64,000 nucleotides of DNA, taken from NCBI GenBank assembly GCA_037127315.1, contig JBBBDQ010001617.1:124001-188000 (forward strand), written 5' to 3'. This DNA comes from Ascarosepion bandense (lineage: Eukaryota > Mollusca > Cephalopoda > Sepiida > Sepiidae). The notes under the pieces were generated by a model. It saw only the letters and a program-made list of their open reading frames with translations. It was not told the DNA's origin and ran no database searches. A program made the translations under genes and the position numbers. Of the stretch, positions 42,925 through 53,940 are shown in pieces; position 1 is the stretch's first letter; the number at the start of each line of letters is the position of its first letter.

Positions 42925-44070
42925 CGAATTGTAGGACATTACAATCTCCGTGGGAGACATGAATGCTAAAGTAGGGAAAGAGAGAGACCGTGAAATAGCG
43001 AATTTGTACTAGGAACACGTAACAACCGGGAATAAAATGGGTAAGATGTTGTACAGCGAGTGATCAGGTAGTAGCTGGCACCTCGTTTCAAAAACATCAG
43101 ACAAATATGGACTTAAAGCCCAGGAAAATAAACGATGGCCCAAACTTAGTACATAACCATCAATAATCAATTCAGAAATATAGGTTCAACAAAATACACC
43201 ACAAAGAATTGGAGATGCTTAGCAGTCTCGACATATTTGGGAAAGACATTAGGGTAATTCAAAACCTCTACTGGCAGCAAACTGCCTTCATACGGACAAG
43301 TAACGAAGTCAGCAGATACACAAAGATAGAAAAGGGCGTAAGACAAGGATGCTTTTTTTCACCGAATCTATTTAACTTGTACAGCGAGAATATTTTGAGG
43401 ACCCTAGATGTTATGCCAGGAGTTGTCATCGGAGGCCACAATTTGAACAACATAAGATACGCAGACGATACAGTGGCGATTGCAGACACGGGAAGGAAAC
43501 TACAAGACCCCCTACAGAAGGTAGCTGAAGGGGATGACAAGAAAGGACTAGAAATAAACTGCCAGAAAACCGAGTGCATGGTCATCAACAAAAAGAGCAA
43601 CCCAAAATGCCAAATACAAGTGGGGGATAGTAAAATTAAGCCGGTACAAAAATTTAAATACCTGGGATATGTTCTAACAGAAGACGGAAAGTGCGACACA
43701 AAGATTCGTAGGCGAATTGTCATGGCCAAGGGTGCGTTCCAGAAGCTGATTAAAGTATTTAGACACAGACAATATCATCAAAGATGAAGGAAAAATTCGA
43801 AGCAGCTGAAATGTGGTTCTACAGAAGGATTCTGCGGATATCATGGACCAATGTTGGAAAGAATGTAAACGAAAAGGAAATTAATACTGAGCATCAGGAA
43901 GAGACAACAAATGTTCCTGGGACATGCAATGAGGAAAGCAGTGGATAACATGAGAGATGTTACAGGAGAAAGCGTACTAAGAGTCACCAGGGACAGAGAG
44001 ACGTGGAAGGCCATGATCGCTTACGTCCTGAAAGAACAAGGTACAAAGAAGAAGAAGAAGAAGAAGAAGA
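42925..44070 (+). mobile_element. RTE-like LINE, EN scrap plus RT palm to 3' end
   Basis: SVGDMNAKVGKERD at 42951-42992 is the conserved endonuclease block. The fingers are deleted. Bases 43209-43787 form one open 192-codon stretch: LDIFGKDIRVIQNLYWQQTA, GVRQGCFFSPNLFNLYSENI (palm B), NNIRYADDTVAIADTGRK (palm C), KFKYLGYVLTEDGKCDTKIR and RRRIVMAKGAFQKL. A shortened C-terminus follows (EMWFYRRILRISW), ending in a (GAA)n tail at 44049-44070. Palm A is missing, so it is inactive although the RT part is well kept. Confidence 0.9.
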
Positions 44071-44229
44071 ATGTTTTACACTGTTAAACATACCCAAGTG
44101 TTGACAGCGGAAGCAGCCATTTTCCTTTAATATATAACATTAGATTCAAAATTGAGAAGTTTGTACAGATATGTACAAAAGAATAAGATAACTAACTGAA
44201 CAAAAAAAATTGTAAGAACGGAATAGCGA

Positions 44230-45360
44230 TTATATAGAAAGAAAAATAATTCATAGATGGAATGAATATATCAGAGAACTTTTCCACAACAATAGAGGAC
44301 AACCTGCAATATACAAAATATTCGAAGAAAATAATAACGAACATATAAAAAGAAAAATACTTCAAAGGTGAAAATTGTATATCAGAGAACATATACCGAT
44401 CATATAGAAAGAAAAACATTCGGATATAAAAATACATATGTATATGAGAACTTTTCCCCGACGATAGAGGACAACTTGCAATATACAAAATCATCAAAGA
44501 AGAAAATACCAATCACATAGAAAAATAATACTTTATACATGAAAAAACATGTCAGAGAAATTTTCCTCGACGATAGAGGACTTGCAATACCCTAAAATAT
44601 TCGATGAACAGAATACCGATCATATAGAAATAAAAAAAATTCGTATATAAAAAGAATATATCAGAGAACTTTTCCACAACGATAGAGAACAACTTGCAAT
44701 AAACAAAATATTCAAGAACTGAATACTAATCATTTGGAAACAAAACTCCTTCATAGATGGAATGAATATATCAGTTAACTTTTCACAGCAATAGAGTACA
44801 ACCTTCAATACACACAATATTCGAAGGACGAAATACTGATCGTATAAAAAGAGAAATAATCCATAATTGGAATGAATATGTCAGAGAACTTTTCCAGGAC
44901 GATAGCGAACAACCTGTAATACTCAAACTATTCGAAGAACGGTATACCGATCGCATGGAAATAAAAATACTTCCTAGATTAAATAAATATATCAGAGAAA
45001 TTTTCCACAACGATATAGTACAACCTGCAATACACAAAATATTCGAAGAGAAGAATACCGTTCATACAGAAAGAAAAATACTCCATAGGTGGAAAAAATA
45101 TGTCAGTGAAATTTTCCACGACGATATAAGACAAAGTGCAATACACAAAATATTCTAAGAACGGAATACCGATCATATAGAAAAAATACTTCATAAATGG
45201 AATCAATATATCAGAGAACGTTTCCACAATGATATTAGACAACCTGCAACACTCAAAATATTCGAAAGACCAGGAATATTAAAGTCTGAATTGAATTTAG
45301 ACGCCGACAAAATGAACAAGAATAAATCAGTAGGTTAAGATAGAAATTTAACAGAGATGT
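44230..45360 (+). repeat. About 111-bp tandem array made from an RTE coding segment
   Basis: CAGAGAACTTTTCCACAACG-type sequence recurs near 44270, 44451, 44553, 44662, 44772, 44881, 44993, 45105 and 45213, about 110 bp apart. Translated, each unit reads like ILHRWKKYVSEIFHDD, IRQSAIHKIFE and ERNTDHIERK. The same segment occurs once in the RTE copy at 11265-11330 (RWDEYIGNLFHDN), just before the RT. After the last unit, 45285-45375 continues with MNKNKSVG and LTEMLADLND, the RTE sequence expected next. So one 37-codon stretch of LINE ORF has been amplified about tenfold in place. Confidence 0.85.
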
Positions 45361-45382
45361 TGGCAGATTTAAATGATATATA

Positions 45383-46080
45383 GAATTAGTCCTTTCTTCT
45401 AGCTTTCCTTCACTGCTTTCTGTAAGAGTTTTATCAGTTTCTTTTCTATATCTGCTATCAACACTCTGTCATTTGCATAGCTAATATTGTCAGGATTGTG
45501 GAAACCAATAAAGAATCCTGATAGGATTTCTAATTTTTTTCTTTTTTTTTTTAATCGTATCACCCCGAGCTAGGCGGTAACGCCACTGATGTGCAGGGGG
45601 CTACGTAATAGTGAAAAGATTGGAAAAGAAAAAGAAAAAGCCTGAAACCACATCCTAAACAGGGAAAAGGGGATGAGCCTTTTAACCTGTTCAATAGATG
45701 TGGGTGGAGTGTGAACCAGGCGATAGATAGATCTATCTACTTCAATTGAAAAAAAAAAAAAAACAAAGTGAGAAGATTGGAAAAGAGAAAGCCGGAAACC
45801 ACATCCTAAACAGGGAACAAGGGATGAGACGTGGGTGGAGTGTGAACCGCTGTAAGGTTATTCAGTCTTTACGGTGAAGCAATCCGTTAAGAAGACACTC
45901 CCATGTCTTACGCCACTTTTTATTTTGTGTATTTACTGAATTCATTTTCTATCTGCATTCAGGCGGTTGGCTTGCTGTATATTTTCTGGATTAATAATAT
46001 ATCCTTCCTATCCTCACCTAGCAGTATCATTTGTCATCTGTGACATACTTTGTCAAACGCTTTCGTATAAAACATAGGCA
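45383..46080 (-). mobile_element. RTE-like LINE fragment, split by a JK tail
   Basis: Minus strand. NPDNISYANDRVLIAD near 45490-45445 is palm C with the second catalytic Asp replaced by Asn. FYTKAFDKVCHR near 46078-46043 is palm A, and IENEFSKYTK near 45960-45930 follows. A JK 3' end (45546-45890) interrupts. It lies tail-to-tail with the plus-strand RTE array before it. Confidence 0.8.
45546..45890 (-). mobile_element. JK LINE 3' tail with internal duplication
   Basis: Minus-strand 3' end (TATCACCCCGAGCTAGGCGG, then CCACTGATGTGCAGGGGGCT). A block with AAACCACATCCTAAACAGGG and GTGGGTGGAGTGTGAACC occurs twice (about 45609-45715 and 45769-45852). Confidence 0.8.
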
Positions 46081-46082
46081 TA

Positions 46083-46116
46083 CAGTACTGTGCAAAAGTA
46101 TTAGGACAAGAACTAT
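46083..46116 (+). mobile_element. Solo Tc1/mariner terminal repeat
   Basis: CAGTACTGTGCAAAAGTATT and AGGACAAGAAC are the hallmark start of a Tc1/mariner terminal inverted repeat, preceded by TA. No partner end or transposase is found in the next 2 kb. Confidence 0.7.
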
Positions 46117-46423
46117 TTTATCTTTTATGAGGCATCAAAATAATTGCGACAATTTACAATTTTATTTATAACGGACTTTTGCCTTCCATCAACATGGCTG
46201 ATGCTAACCACCACATTGCGCCATCCCCGCATAACATTTTCCACTAAATTGGAACGACCAGCTGCAGCGAGTGAAATTGATTTATTCTATCGTGCTCGAC
46301 ATCTTTCTCGTCAGAATCTATCTTGCATCTTCTCAGCCTCCGTAACATGACAGTTGTTCTGATGAACTTTCCTCTTTGATATCTTGACTTCATTTAAGCA
46401 TTCTAGTAGATTGATTTACCACC

Positions 46424-46732
46424 GGATGTGCGTTGTGGTGCAGTGGATATCCACTCAGAACGACAAATCGGGATGCCGAGTTCGACTTCCAGTTGAATTC
46501 GTTGTATTCACTTACGCACAAATATCTTTGGGAAAGGTATTAATTCGTCTCTTCCCTTCAGTTATGGGTTAAATAGTAGGACAGATTGGGTTCTATAGCC
46601 TTGGCTGGCAACTAGTCTACCGCAGAAAGCAATGGCAACCTACTGTTGGATAATCTTCTGCCCAGTTAGTCATGTCTCTTTCGAGACATGATCGCCCAAA
46701 GCGTGTATCATGTATAGCACTTAACTGACACT
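46424..46732 (+). mobile_element. ACTG-tailed SINE, first unit of a dimer
   Basis: Full copy with tRNA-like head GGATGTGCGTTGTGGTGCAG. The 3' hairpin CATGTCTCTTTCGAGACATG is perfect. The tail AACTGACACTGAA runs straight into the alternative-head unit. Confidence 0.93.
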
Positions 46733-47035
46733 GAATATAATAGTTGGAATCATGATTAAGGCTTTTACTGGTCATAATATGGGGGATCAGTTTTCTATTG
46801 TTAGGAAGTAATAAACCGATCCCCCACTAATTATTAATAATATAATACATCGCTTCCACTTCTAGTTATGCGTCAAATAAGAGGACAGATTGGGTTCTAT
46901 AGCCTTGGCTGGCAACAGTCTACCGAAGAAAGCAATGGCAATCTACTACGGAATAATCTTCTGCCCAGTCAGTCATGTCTCTTTCGAGACATGATCGCCC
47001 AAATCGTGTATCATGTATGGCACTTAACTGAGTGA
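46733..47035 (+). mobile_element. SINE with alternative head, second unit of a dimer
   Basis: Starts AATATAATAGTTGGAA, then the hairpin GGGGATCAGTTT/AAACCGATCCCC, then TTAATAATATAATACATCGC and the standard SINE body, 3' hairpin and tail. Same arrangement as 24629-24887. Confidence 0.88.
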
Positions 47036-47230
47036 GTAACTAGATTGACAGCTAAATCTCACCATTTTTCTGTTGAAATTGCCTGTTATGACTAAATACT
47101 TTTCTAGTAGTTTCTTTTTTTGTGCATCTCGCCTGAAGAAATCTCTTCCAAGTTGTTTTCTTGTCGACTACAATCTTCAAATATTTAAATGTAACGTCAA
47201 TCCTTGAATCTTACTCTTTTATTGTCCTAT

Positions 47231-47582
47231 CAACGCAATATTGTTTCATCAATTTCTTCCACTCTCAGTAGCCTCTTCCAATTTAGCAATTTTATCGATG
47301 AAATTTTAAAAATTTTAAATAGAATTCCTTTAAATGTTAAATATAATATCCAAAAAGTGAAAAGTCGGTAGAGTACGCCCCACCGGGAAGAACGTCACAT
47401 CATAACTCAATGATTGTTGATTGTGTTACATTTTCAATATTAAGCCCGATGTTGCCAAAGTAATTTTCCATGATTACGTGAAACTGACAAAATTCCAAGC
47501 AAAAAGAACTGAAAAGTTCTCAATAAACAATAAGCAAAAGAAGAGAAAGAACAGGGTGAATTAATACTAAGCAAACAAGATA
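47231..47582. other. Intergenic, no gene seen
   Basis: A/T-rich unique sequence. Confidence 0.55.
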
Positions 47583-47889
47583 TCAGTTAAGTGCTACATG
47601 TGATACACGCTTAGGCGATCATGTCTCGAAAGAGTCATTACTGACTGGGCAGAAGATTATCCCGCAGTAGGTTGCCATTATTTTCTGTAGTAAACTGGTT
47701 GCCAACCAGGGCTATAGAACCTAGTCTGTGCTGCTATTTGATCCATACCTGGAGGGAGAAGCGACGGATTAATACCTTTCCCAAGGGTATTTGTGCGTAA
47801 GTGAATGCAATGAATTCTACTGGAATTCGAATGCGGTTCTCTAATTTCACATTCAGAGAAGACATCAACTGCAACACACACTTACATCT
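47583..47889 (-). mobile_element. ACTG-tailed SINE, diverged
   Basis: Minus-strand full-length copy. The head is diverged (TTCTCTGAATGTGAAATTAG) and the B-box region is CATTCGAATTCC. The 3' hairpin is broken by ATGACTCTTTCGAGACATG. Confidence 0.9.
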
Positions 47890-48030
47890 GCAATATATAT
47901 GCAAGTTAAAACAAGGAAAAGTCGTAGTAATATGCCAATATTTCACAAAGTTAAAAATGGTGTTCACCTGCAAAATGGATGCAGCCAAATGGTTATAGCG
48001 TTCTGACCTCAAGACAAGAAAGATCAAATA

Positions 48031-49431
48031 TATGGGGATTGTGACCGAGAATGGTTTATTGGTTAGGACGACTGTCCGCGGGTAAATATGGGGATTGTGA
48101 CCGAGAATGGTTTATTGGTTAGGACGACTGTCCGCGGGTAAATATGGGGATTGTGACCGAGAATGGTTTATTGGTTAGGACGACTGTCCGCGGGTAAATA
48201 TGGGGATTGTGACCGAGAATGGTTTATTGGTTAGGACGACTGTCCGCGGGTAAATATGGGGATTGTGACCGAGAATGGTTTATTGGTTAGGACGACTGTC
48301 CGCGGGTAAATATGGGGATTGTGACCGAGAATGGTTTATTGGTTAGGACGACTGTCCGCGGGTAAATATGGGGATTGTGACCGAGAATGGTTTATTGGTT
48401 GGGACGACTGTCCGCGGGTAAATATGGGGATTGTGACCGAGAATGGTTTATTGGTTGGGACGACTGTCCGCGGGTAAATATGGGGATTGTGACCGAGAAT
48501 GGTTTATTGGTTGGGACGACTGTCCGCGGGTAAATATGGGGATTGTGACCGAGAATGGTTTATTGGTTGGGACGACTGTCCGCGGGTAAATATGGGGATT
48601 GTGACCGAGAATGGTTTATTGGTTGGGACGACTGTCCGCGGGTAAATATGGGGATTGTGACCGAGAATGGTTTATTGGTTGGGACGACTGTCCGCGGGTA
48701 AATATGGGGATTGTGACCGAGAATGGTTTATTGGTTGGGACGACTGTCCGCGGGTAAATATGGGGATTGTGACCGAGAATGGTTTATTGGTTGGGACGAC
48801 TGTCCGCGGGTAAATATGGGGATTGTGACCGAGAATGGTTTATTGGTTGGGACGACTGTCCGCGGGTAAATATGGGGATTGTGACCGAGAATGGTTTATT
48901 GGTTAGGACGACTGTCCGCGGGTAAATATGGGGATTGTGACCGAGAATGGTTTATTGGTTAGGACGACTGTCCGCGGGTAAATATGGGGATTGTGACCGA
49001 GAATGGTTTATTGGTTAGGACGACTGTCCGCGGGTAAATATGGGGATTGTGACCGAGAATGGTTTATTGGTTAGGACGACTGTCCGCGGGTAAATATGGG
49101 GATTGTGACCGAGAATGGTTTATTGGTTAGGACGACTGTCCGCGGGTAAATATGGGGATTGTGACCGAGAATGGTTTATTGGTTAGGACGACTGTCCGCG
49201 GGTAAATATGGGGATTGTGACCGAGAATGGTTTATTGGTTAGGACGACTGTCCGCGGGTAAATATGGGGATTGTGACCGAGAATGGTTTATTGGTTAGGA
49301 CGACTGTCCGCGGGTAAATATGGGGATTGTGACCGAGAATGGTTTATTGGTTAGGACGACTGTCCGCGGGTAAATATGGGGATTGTGACCGAGAATGGTT
49401 TATTGGTTAGGACGACAGTCCGCGGGTAAAT
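48031..49431. repeat. 56-bp minisatellite, 25 copies
   Basis: TATGGGGATTGTGACC recurs every 56 bp from 48031 to the end with almost no change. About six left-hand units read GGTTAGGACG, about nine middle units (48394-48860) read GGTTGGGACG, and the rest read GGTTAGGACG again. The last unit has GACAGTCC. TGGTTTATTGGTTAGGACG looks like the D-arm/A-box of a tRNA-derived sequence. There is no long frame. Confidence 0.98.
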
Positions 49432-49564
49432 AGAGTGAACAATGATAACTGCTCGTGCCAGAAATTCAGAGAGAACATAAAAAAAAGATAGACAGAAGGA
49501 AAGCGATTAAAATTGGGAGAGAAAAAAAACAATTCGAGGGCCTGAATAATAAGTAAAATTCTTT

Positions 49565-50085
49565 TTCTTCTATGAGTCGTGTTCTTTTAAGCCGTAGGCG
49601 ATTATGGATCCCCATAAATCCCTATACTTTATGGCTTTTATCAATATTTTTCCTTTGGGCAAGATTCTCGCCTCACTTTCTACTATTGATAACAAAATCT
49701 GGCCAGGTTCTGTCAAGTTCGATCAGGTTTCGATGGCCCACTCCCACCCCTCTTGCCCTCTGTTTGCCATGTAAGGGTTATTTTTTCCAATCCCTCCTTC
49801 CTAGTTTTGTGTCCAATAATTTTCAGGGATTTTTCTTCTAGTTCTGAATATAAGTGTTATTTTTTTACCATTTTCTTCCAGACTTACTCGTTCCGTCCTT
49901 TGTTTTCTGTATCTTTTTGTAGAACCACATTCCTTTTGTCTTTAATCTTCTCTTCATCAGTGGAAAGATTGTCCTGTGTTCACTGCCATACTAAGGAATT
50001 AATTTCAACATATCAATTCTGCACTTTTTTCTGTATAACGAAATGTCTTCGGTTTTTTAATACTTTACTTAGATTTTGGAACAGT
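49565..50085 (-). mobile_element. Diverged RTE-like LINE 3' end
   Basis: Minus strand. AGCCGTAGGCGATTATGGAT parallels GGACGTAGGCGATCATGGAT at 60929, and TTTGTAGAACCACATTCC parallels the WFYRR codons. It differs enough to be a separate subfamily. Confidence 0.65.
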
Positions 50086-50089
50086 CACT

Positions 50090-51795
50090 CAGTCTTTCAC
50101 GAAAGTAGTGGATTTTCCCACGCAATTCCCCAGTATCTCTAAAGAACACGCTTCCCTTTTAGATCTCTGCTTCACTTCTATCCATGACTCTTGTCATGTC
50201 ATGCAGCTCTGTTCTCTTTACAACTCTGGTCATACTGTGGTTTTCGTTAATATCTCTTCCCCTTCCCCGTTTCAATGGAACATTCTCGCGGCAGAATATC
50301 TTACTTATGTCAAAGATCGAACTGGGAGCCGTTCCTCGATTTCCCTTGTGATGTTTCTTGGAACAAAGTGTTTAGTCTCCCCGTTGAAAGGCTGCGCCGC
50401 TGAGTTCTCCTCCTGGGTGAAAGCTGGCATCTTTCGCTCCGACCACGAAGTTCCGACTTAAGCCTCATTCATTTCCTTGGTTCTTTTCTGCTTGCTCGGC
50501 TGCCATTGGCTACAGGAATCACTTCTTCCGGCTTTACCGGAGCGACGCATCTGACTACAATAATCGCCTTTTTGTCTCTGCTCGTAATGAATGCAAGCGG
50601 ATCGTAAATGATGCTAAGCCGTTGTTTGCTGATAGAATGAAGCAGCGTATGACTCCAAAGATTACTCCGCAAAAGTGTGTTAGCACCAAAACCTCGATTC
50701 AATAAATTTGAGGTCCTTACATAAGGCTGAGTGCTTTGCTACCAATCCTGGAGTACCCACATCCGACTTCCTACCTAGAACTGAGACTCCACTGAGGGAC
50801 GTGTTTACAATCCCCTCTCTAATCTCTAACATAATTTCTAAGCTGGACTCACATAAGGTGACGGAATTCCAGTCATCATACTAAAGAATTGTACCCCTGA
50901 ACTCTCCTCTGTCCTCTCCAAATTCAACAATTAATGCTTCGCTGCTTGTTGCTTTCCTGCTAGTTGGAAGTCCTCCTCTGTAGTATCTGTCTTTAAAAAC
51001 TCTGGAGAGCCCTCTGACCAGTCTTATTAGTTATTGCTCTATCAGCCTGTTACCGATCTTTGGCAAAGTGTTCGAGGCTATTATCAATGCTGAAGAGGTT
51101 CATCATTTCACTCCACAAACTATTCTCTGACAAACACTATGGCTTCCGCTTCGCCAGGTCTATCACTGATATGCTAACGACTATCACCGAATGCATATAC
51201 CAGGCTCTTATATAAGAACGGCGTAGCTTAAGTTGTTGCCCTTGATAACTTGAAAGCGTTTGACAGGGTTTAGCATGCTGGCCTTCTGTGCAAACGACAA
51301 GGATGTGGTATAACTGGACGATTGTTCGATTCAATCCAATCGTTCCTATCAAATCGCATAATGAAGGTTGTATTGAACGCGCATGCTTTTAGATCCTATC
51401 ATACGAATGTGAGTGTCTCTAGGTCCAACGCTTTTCCTGATCTTCGTCAACGATATTCCTGACGTAATCAATTCACAAGTAGGCATCTATACAAATGACA
51501 CCACCATTTACTCCCGTCTCAAAAAGAAATCTGCCAGGGCTAAGAAAGTAAACGTTGCCGCTGCTCTTGAAAAGGACATTCCAATCTGTGGAGGACTGGA
51601 GTAAGAAATGGCTGGTAAATTTTAATACTTCCCAAACGTAGCTGCCCTACTTTGATTACTATAAAGAAACTTTCCTACGTTCCATCAGTATCTACGACGC
51701 TTGTATTCCAGAAAGCAATACACTGAGCCTCCTTGGTCTCCAATGAAAGAATACTAACAAGCAATCGATTCACAGATAAAAATCAGTTGATTAAG
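50090..51795 (+). mobile_element. JK LINE, EN end to RT palm, broken
   Basis: Endonuclease end: TQFPSISKEHASLLDLCFTS near 50118-50180. Linker: FPWFFSACSAAIGYRNHFFR and LYRSDASDYNNRLFVSARNE near 50470-50590. RT: HHFTPQTILSDKHYGFRFAR-type near 51100-51160; palm A decayed near 51235-51290 (LDNLKAFDRV); LGPTLFLIFVNDIPDVI (palm B end) near 51420-51470; and YTNDTTIYSRL (palm C with Asn for Asp) near 51488-51520. Multiple frameshifts. It covers a larger part of the ORF than any other JK copy in the window. Confidence 0.85.
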
Positions 51796-52094
51796 TAAGA
51801 TACTATACAGATAATATAGTATAGTCAGAATTTTGAGATATATGTTATATATAGAATTAATTTGGTTCTAAACAGGAAGTGAATTAGGTATTATTACTTG
51901 ATTCTAACCAATAAGTGATTTAGGCATTACTTTCTGAGTCTAACCAGGAAATAATTTGAAATTACTTCCTAATTAACAGCCAATCAGAATTTTCCACAAA
52001 TTCTTTAAAAGAAATTTGTGTTAATCATAGTTCGGATTTGATGTTGTTTGTTTAAATATTGCAGTGTACAACCTCTGATGTTTAGCAGTTATAA
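51796..52094. other. Intergenic, imperfect short repeats
   Basis: Phrases such as TCTAACCAGGAAATAATTT and TCTAACCAATAAGTGATTT recur about four times from 51870 to 51975. No gene is seen. Confidence 0.55.
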
Positions 52095-53640
52095 CTGCAT
52101 CTTAAAGAAGAAAGTTCTGTAATGATCCAGATATTTTGTGCTGTATCTGTGAAAACCTAATTTTTCTGGATCAAAGTCGTAACCTTAATGGCTTTGGCAA
52201 GAAGGTGTATCTTGCCTGCATTAAAGTACCACTTGTAGATCAAGACAAAACCTGGGGGCTCCTCACAAAGTGTGAAAAACCTGTGTAGAAATTTTTGCGA
52301 TTGTAGTCTTGAGGGAAGAATGCTAAGCTCAATTTTAGTGTACCACTGGTCTGGAGAGAATCAAAAAACCATTTAGATAACTGCTACTTCTGCTGCATTG
52401 TCAATAAAAAAAGGTTTCAATATGAAAACTAAACAACGCTTGAAATACCCAAATAGTCCATCTGCTATTCGACTAATTACACACTGTGAGGAAATACATG
52501 TGTCTGTATTTACTGAACTGCCTGAGATTGATGTTGAATCCTTCAATTCACCTACTTCTACAGACAAAGAAACAGCGCAGACTCCGCTGGCTAGGCCATG
52601 TCCACCGTATGCCAGACGGTCCCATTCCAAAAGACCTCCTGTAGAGAGATCTGGCCTCTGGAAGAAGACCCACTGGGTAGCCACAGCTACGGTATTGGGA
52701 CATCATAAATGGCGATATGAAAGCTGTGGGTATCAACCCGGAGTCATGGAAGAGTGTAGTAGTCAACCGGAACAAATGGAGAGGAGCCCTGGCCCAACAA
52801 CTCAAATCAAGGGAGGAGCAACTGATACAAGTCGCCATGAAGAGGTGGGTTCGCAGGAAGCAAAATGACAGCTCCGACAGACCAGAAACAAAACATAAAT
52901 GCAGCTTCTGCAACAAAGACTGTCACTCCCGCATCGGTTTCTACAGACGCCGATGCTCCAACCAAGCAAACAACTAGGATTCTACCCGTGGTCCATCCTG
53001 ACCGATAGAGGAATACTACTACTACTTCTACTACTACTACTACTACTACTACAGACGAAGATAATCAGACTGATATTTTTAAGCCATCTTGTGCAGATTG
53101 TGATAAACCTTTTTCTTTGTTTAGTCAGCCTGGATTGAATAAACTGGTCAGAGATTTGTGTCTGCTGAATTATTGGCTTCTGTGTTACAAGAAACCTGGT
53201 ACAGTTGTCTCCTTTGATAGTAACAGAGATTCAGAAGTCTGGAAATACTTCCATTCAGATGGTCAACTTGTTTACTGTAATAATGACGTCTTCCCACATT
53301 AGAACTGCCTGCATATGATTCAAGGAAACTTTTTTTTTTACTGACAGTTCTAAAACAAGCTTCAAATGTGTTTTCAAATAAATATAGCTCAATCTGAATA
53401 AAACATTCTGTAAAAATGAAAGAAGGGTATGCTAACATCAAGATTCTTCTGGAGAGGCTAAAATACCATGTTCGTGCATAGGTCATTTGTGTAAGTTTGA
53501 AAAAGATGAATTTTTCTCTTGGTCAGCAAGCCCCTGTTTCATGTGCTACTGGGATATTATGGTTACAGTGGATCACTGGGTAAAAAAGAAATGGCCACCA
53601 AAAAACAGCTTGATGCCTGGTAATAGAAACATCTAAATTT
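52095..53640 (+). pseudogene. Remnant of a dispersed multicopy animal protein family
   Basis: Broken frames in order: DPDILCCICENLIFLDQSRN then FGKKVYLACIKVPLVDQDKT (52125-52250); VPLVWRESKNHLDNCYFCC (about 52340-52400); YPNSPSAIRLITHCEEI (52446-52496); after the LINE insertion, QPGLNKLVRDLCL and FHSDGQLVYCNNDV (53128-53295); and PCFMCYWDIMVTVDHWVKKK (about 53530-53590). I recognise this order (paired Cys motifs, WREP.NH..DCYFC, YPN.PSA.RP, G.LVYC.D, CF.C.WD) from hypothetical proteins repeated in many arthropod and mollusc genomes, probably from a mobile element. Function unknown. Confidence 0.55.
52571..53048 (+). mobile_element. LINE 3' end with C-terminal finger, 13-bp TSD
   Basis: Encodes, with a frameshift, RWLGHVHRMPDGPIPKDLL, GRPQLRYWDIINGDMKAVGI, NPESWKSVVVNRNKWRGALA and a terminal CSFCNKDCHSRIGFYRRRC. 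It ends in a (CTA)n tail at 53016-53048. CTACAGACAAAGA (52558-52570) and CTACAGACGAAGA (53049-53061) flank it, a target duplication with one change. It is 5'-truncated and differs from JK and RTE in sequence and tail. Confidence 0.88.
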
Positions 53641-53675
53641 ATTTATAAATGGAACTGTATATGTGGTTTCCCGAG

Positions 53676-53806
53676 TATTTAAATTTTTGTACTTGCTTGA
53701 TTTTAGTATGCCCTGCCTGTCACATTTAAATTTTTTAAGATCATAGTTTACGTGAAAGGAAGAAGGGGTTCAAAGCCACATATACGGTGCACTCAATTCG
53801 GTTCGA
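53676..53806 (-). mobile_element. RTE-like LINE scrap
   Basis: About 130 bases match 58011-58145 (GTATTTAAATTTTTGTAC, TGCTTGATTTTAGT, GGAAGAAGGGGTTCAAA). On the minus strand this covers KIKQVQKFKYLG. Confidence 0.8.
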
Positions 53807-53811
53807 AATTC

Positions 53812-53940
53812 CTGAAGAAGGCCGGAGCGTACAACGGCCGAAACATCGTACAACTGGCAACAAAGATGAGGACAATAGTCCGAATAATGTAAATACTGTA
53901 AATACTGCCTCATCTCAGAAATATAGACAAATACTAGGGC
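53812..53940 (+). repeat. Single arm of the 30-kb palindromic repeat
   Basis: CTGAAGAAGGCCGGAGCGTA, CAACGGCCGAAACATCGTAC and ATAGTCCGAATAATGTAAAT match both arms at 29934-30160. CTGAAGA, GGCC/GGCC and GAAAC follow hammerhead core order, but the flanks do not form stem I. Confidence 0.85.

Larger units (their letters stand above)
46220..47230 (+). mobile_element. JK LINE 3' part, split by a SINE dimer
   Basis: Before the SINEs: GCGAGTGAAATTGATTTATT, CGTCAGAATCTATCTTGCAT and TTCATTTAAGCATTCTAGTA. After them: CTAGATTGACAGCTAAATCT and ATTTTTCTGTTGAAATTGCC. The same order is unbroken at 15090-15370 of another copy. The LINE was therefore present first. AGATTGA flanks both sides of the insertion and may be the target duplication. 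Confidence 0.8.

Noticed and set aside
47970..48010. Functional tRNA gene
   Set aside because: AAATGGTTATAGCGTTCTGA resembles a D-arm, but no acceptor stem, anticodon loop or B-box follows.
48031..49431. CRISPR array
   Set aside because: Regular 56-bp spacing but no unique spacers: the whole unit repeats, so it is a minisatellite.
52398..52868. 156-codon frame as one protein
   Set aside because: It joins a decayed protein family piece to an out-of-frame stretch of an inserted LINE. The junction lies at the target duplication near 52570.
53812..53860. Second hammerhead ribozyme
   Set aside because: CTGAAGA, a stem and GAAAC are present, but bases flanking the core do not form stem I and no NUH site closes stem III convincingly.
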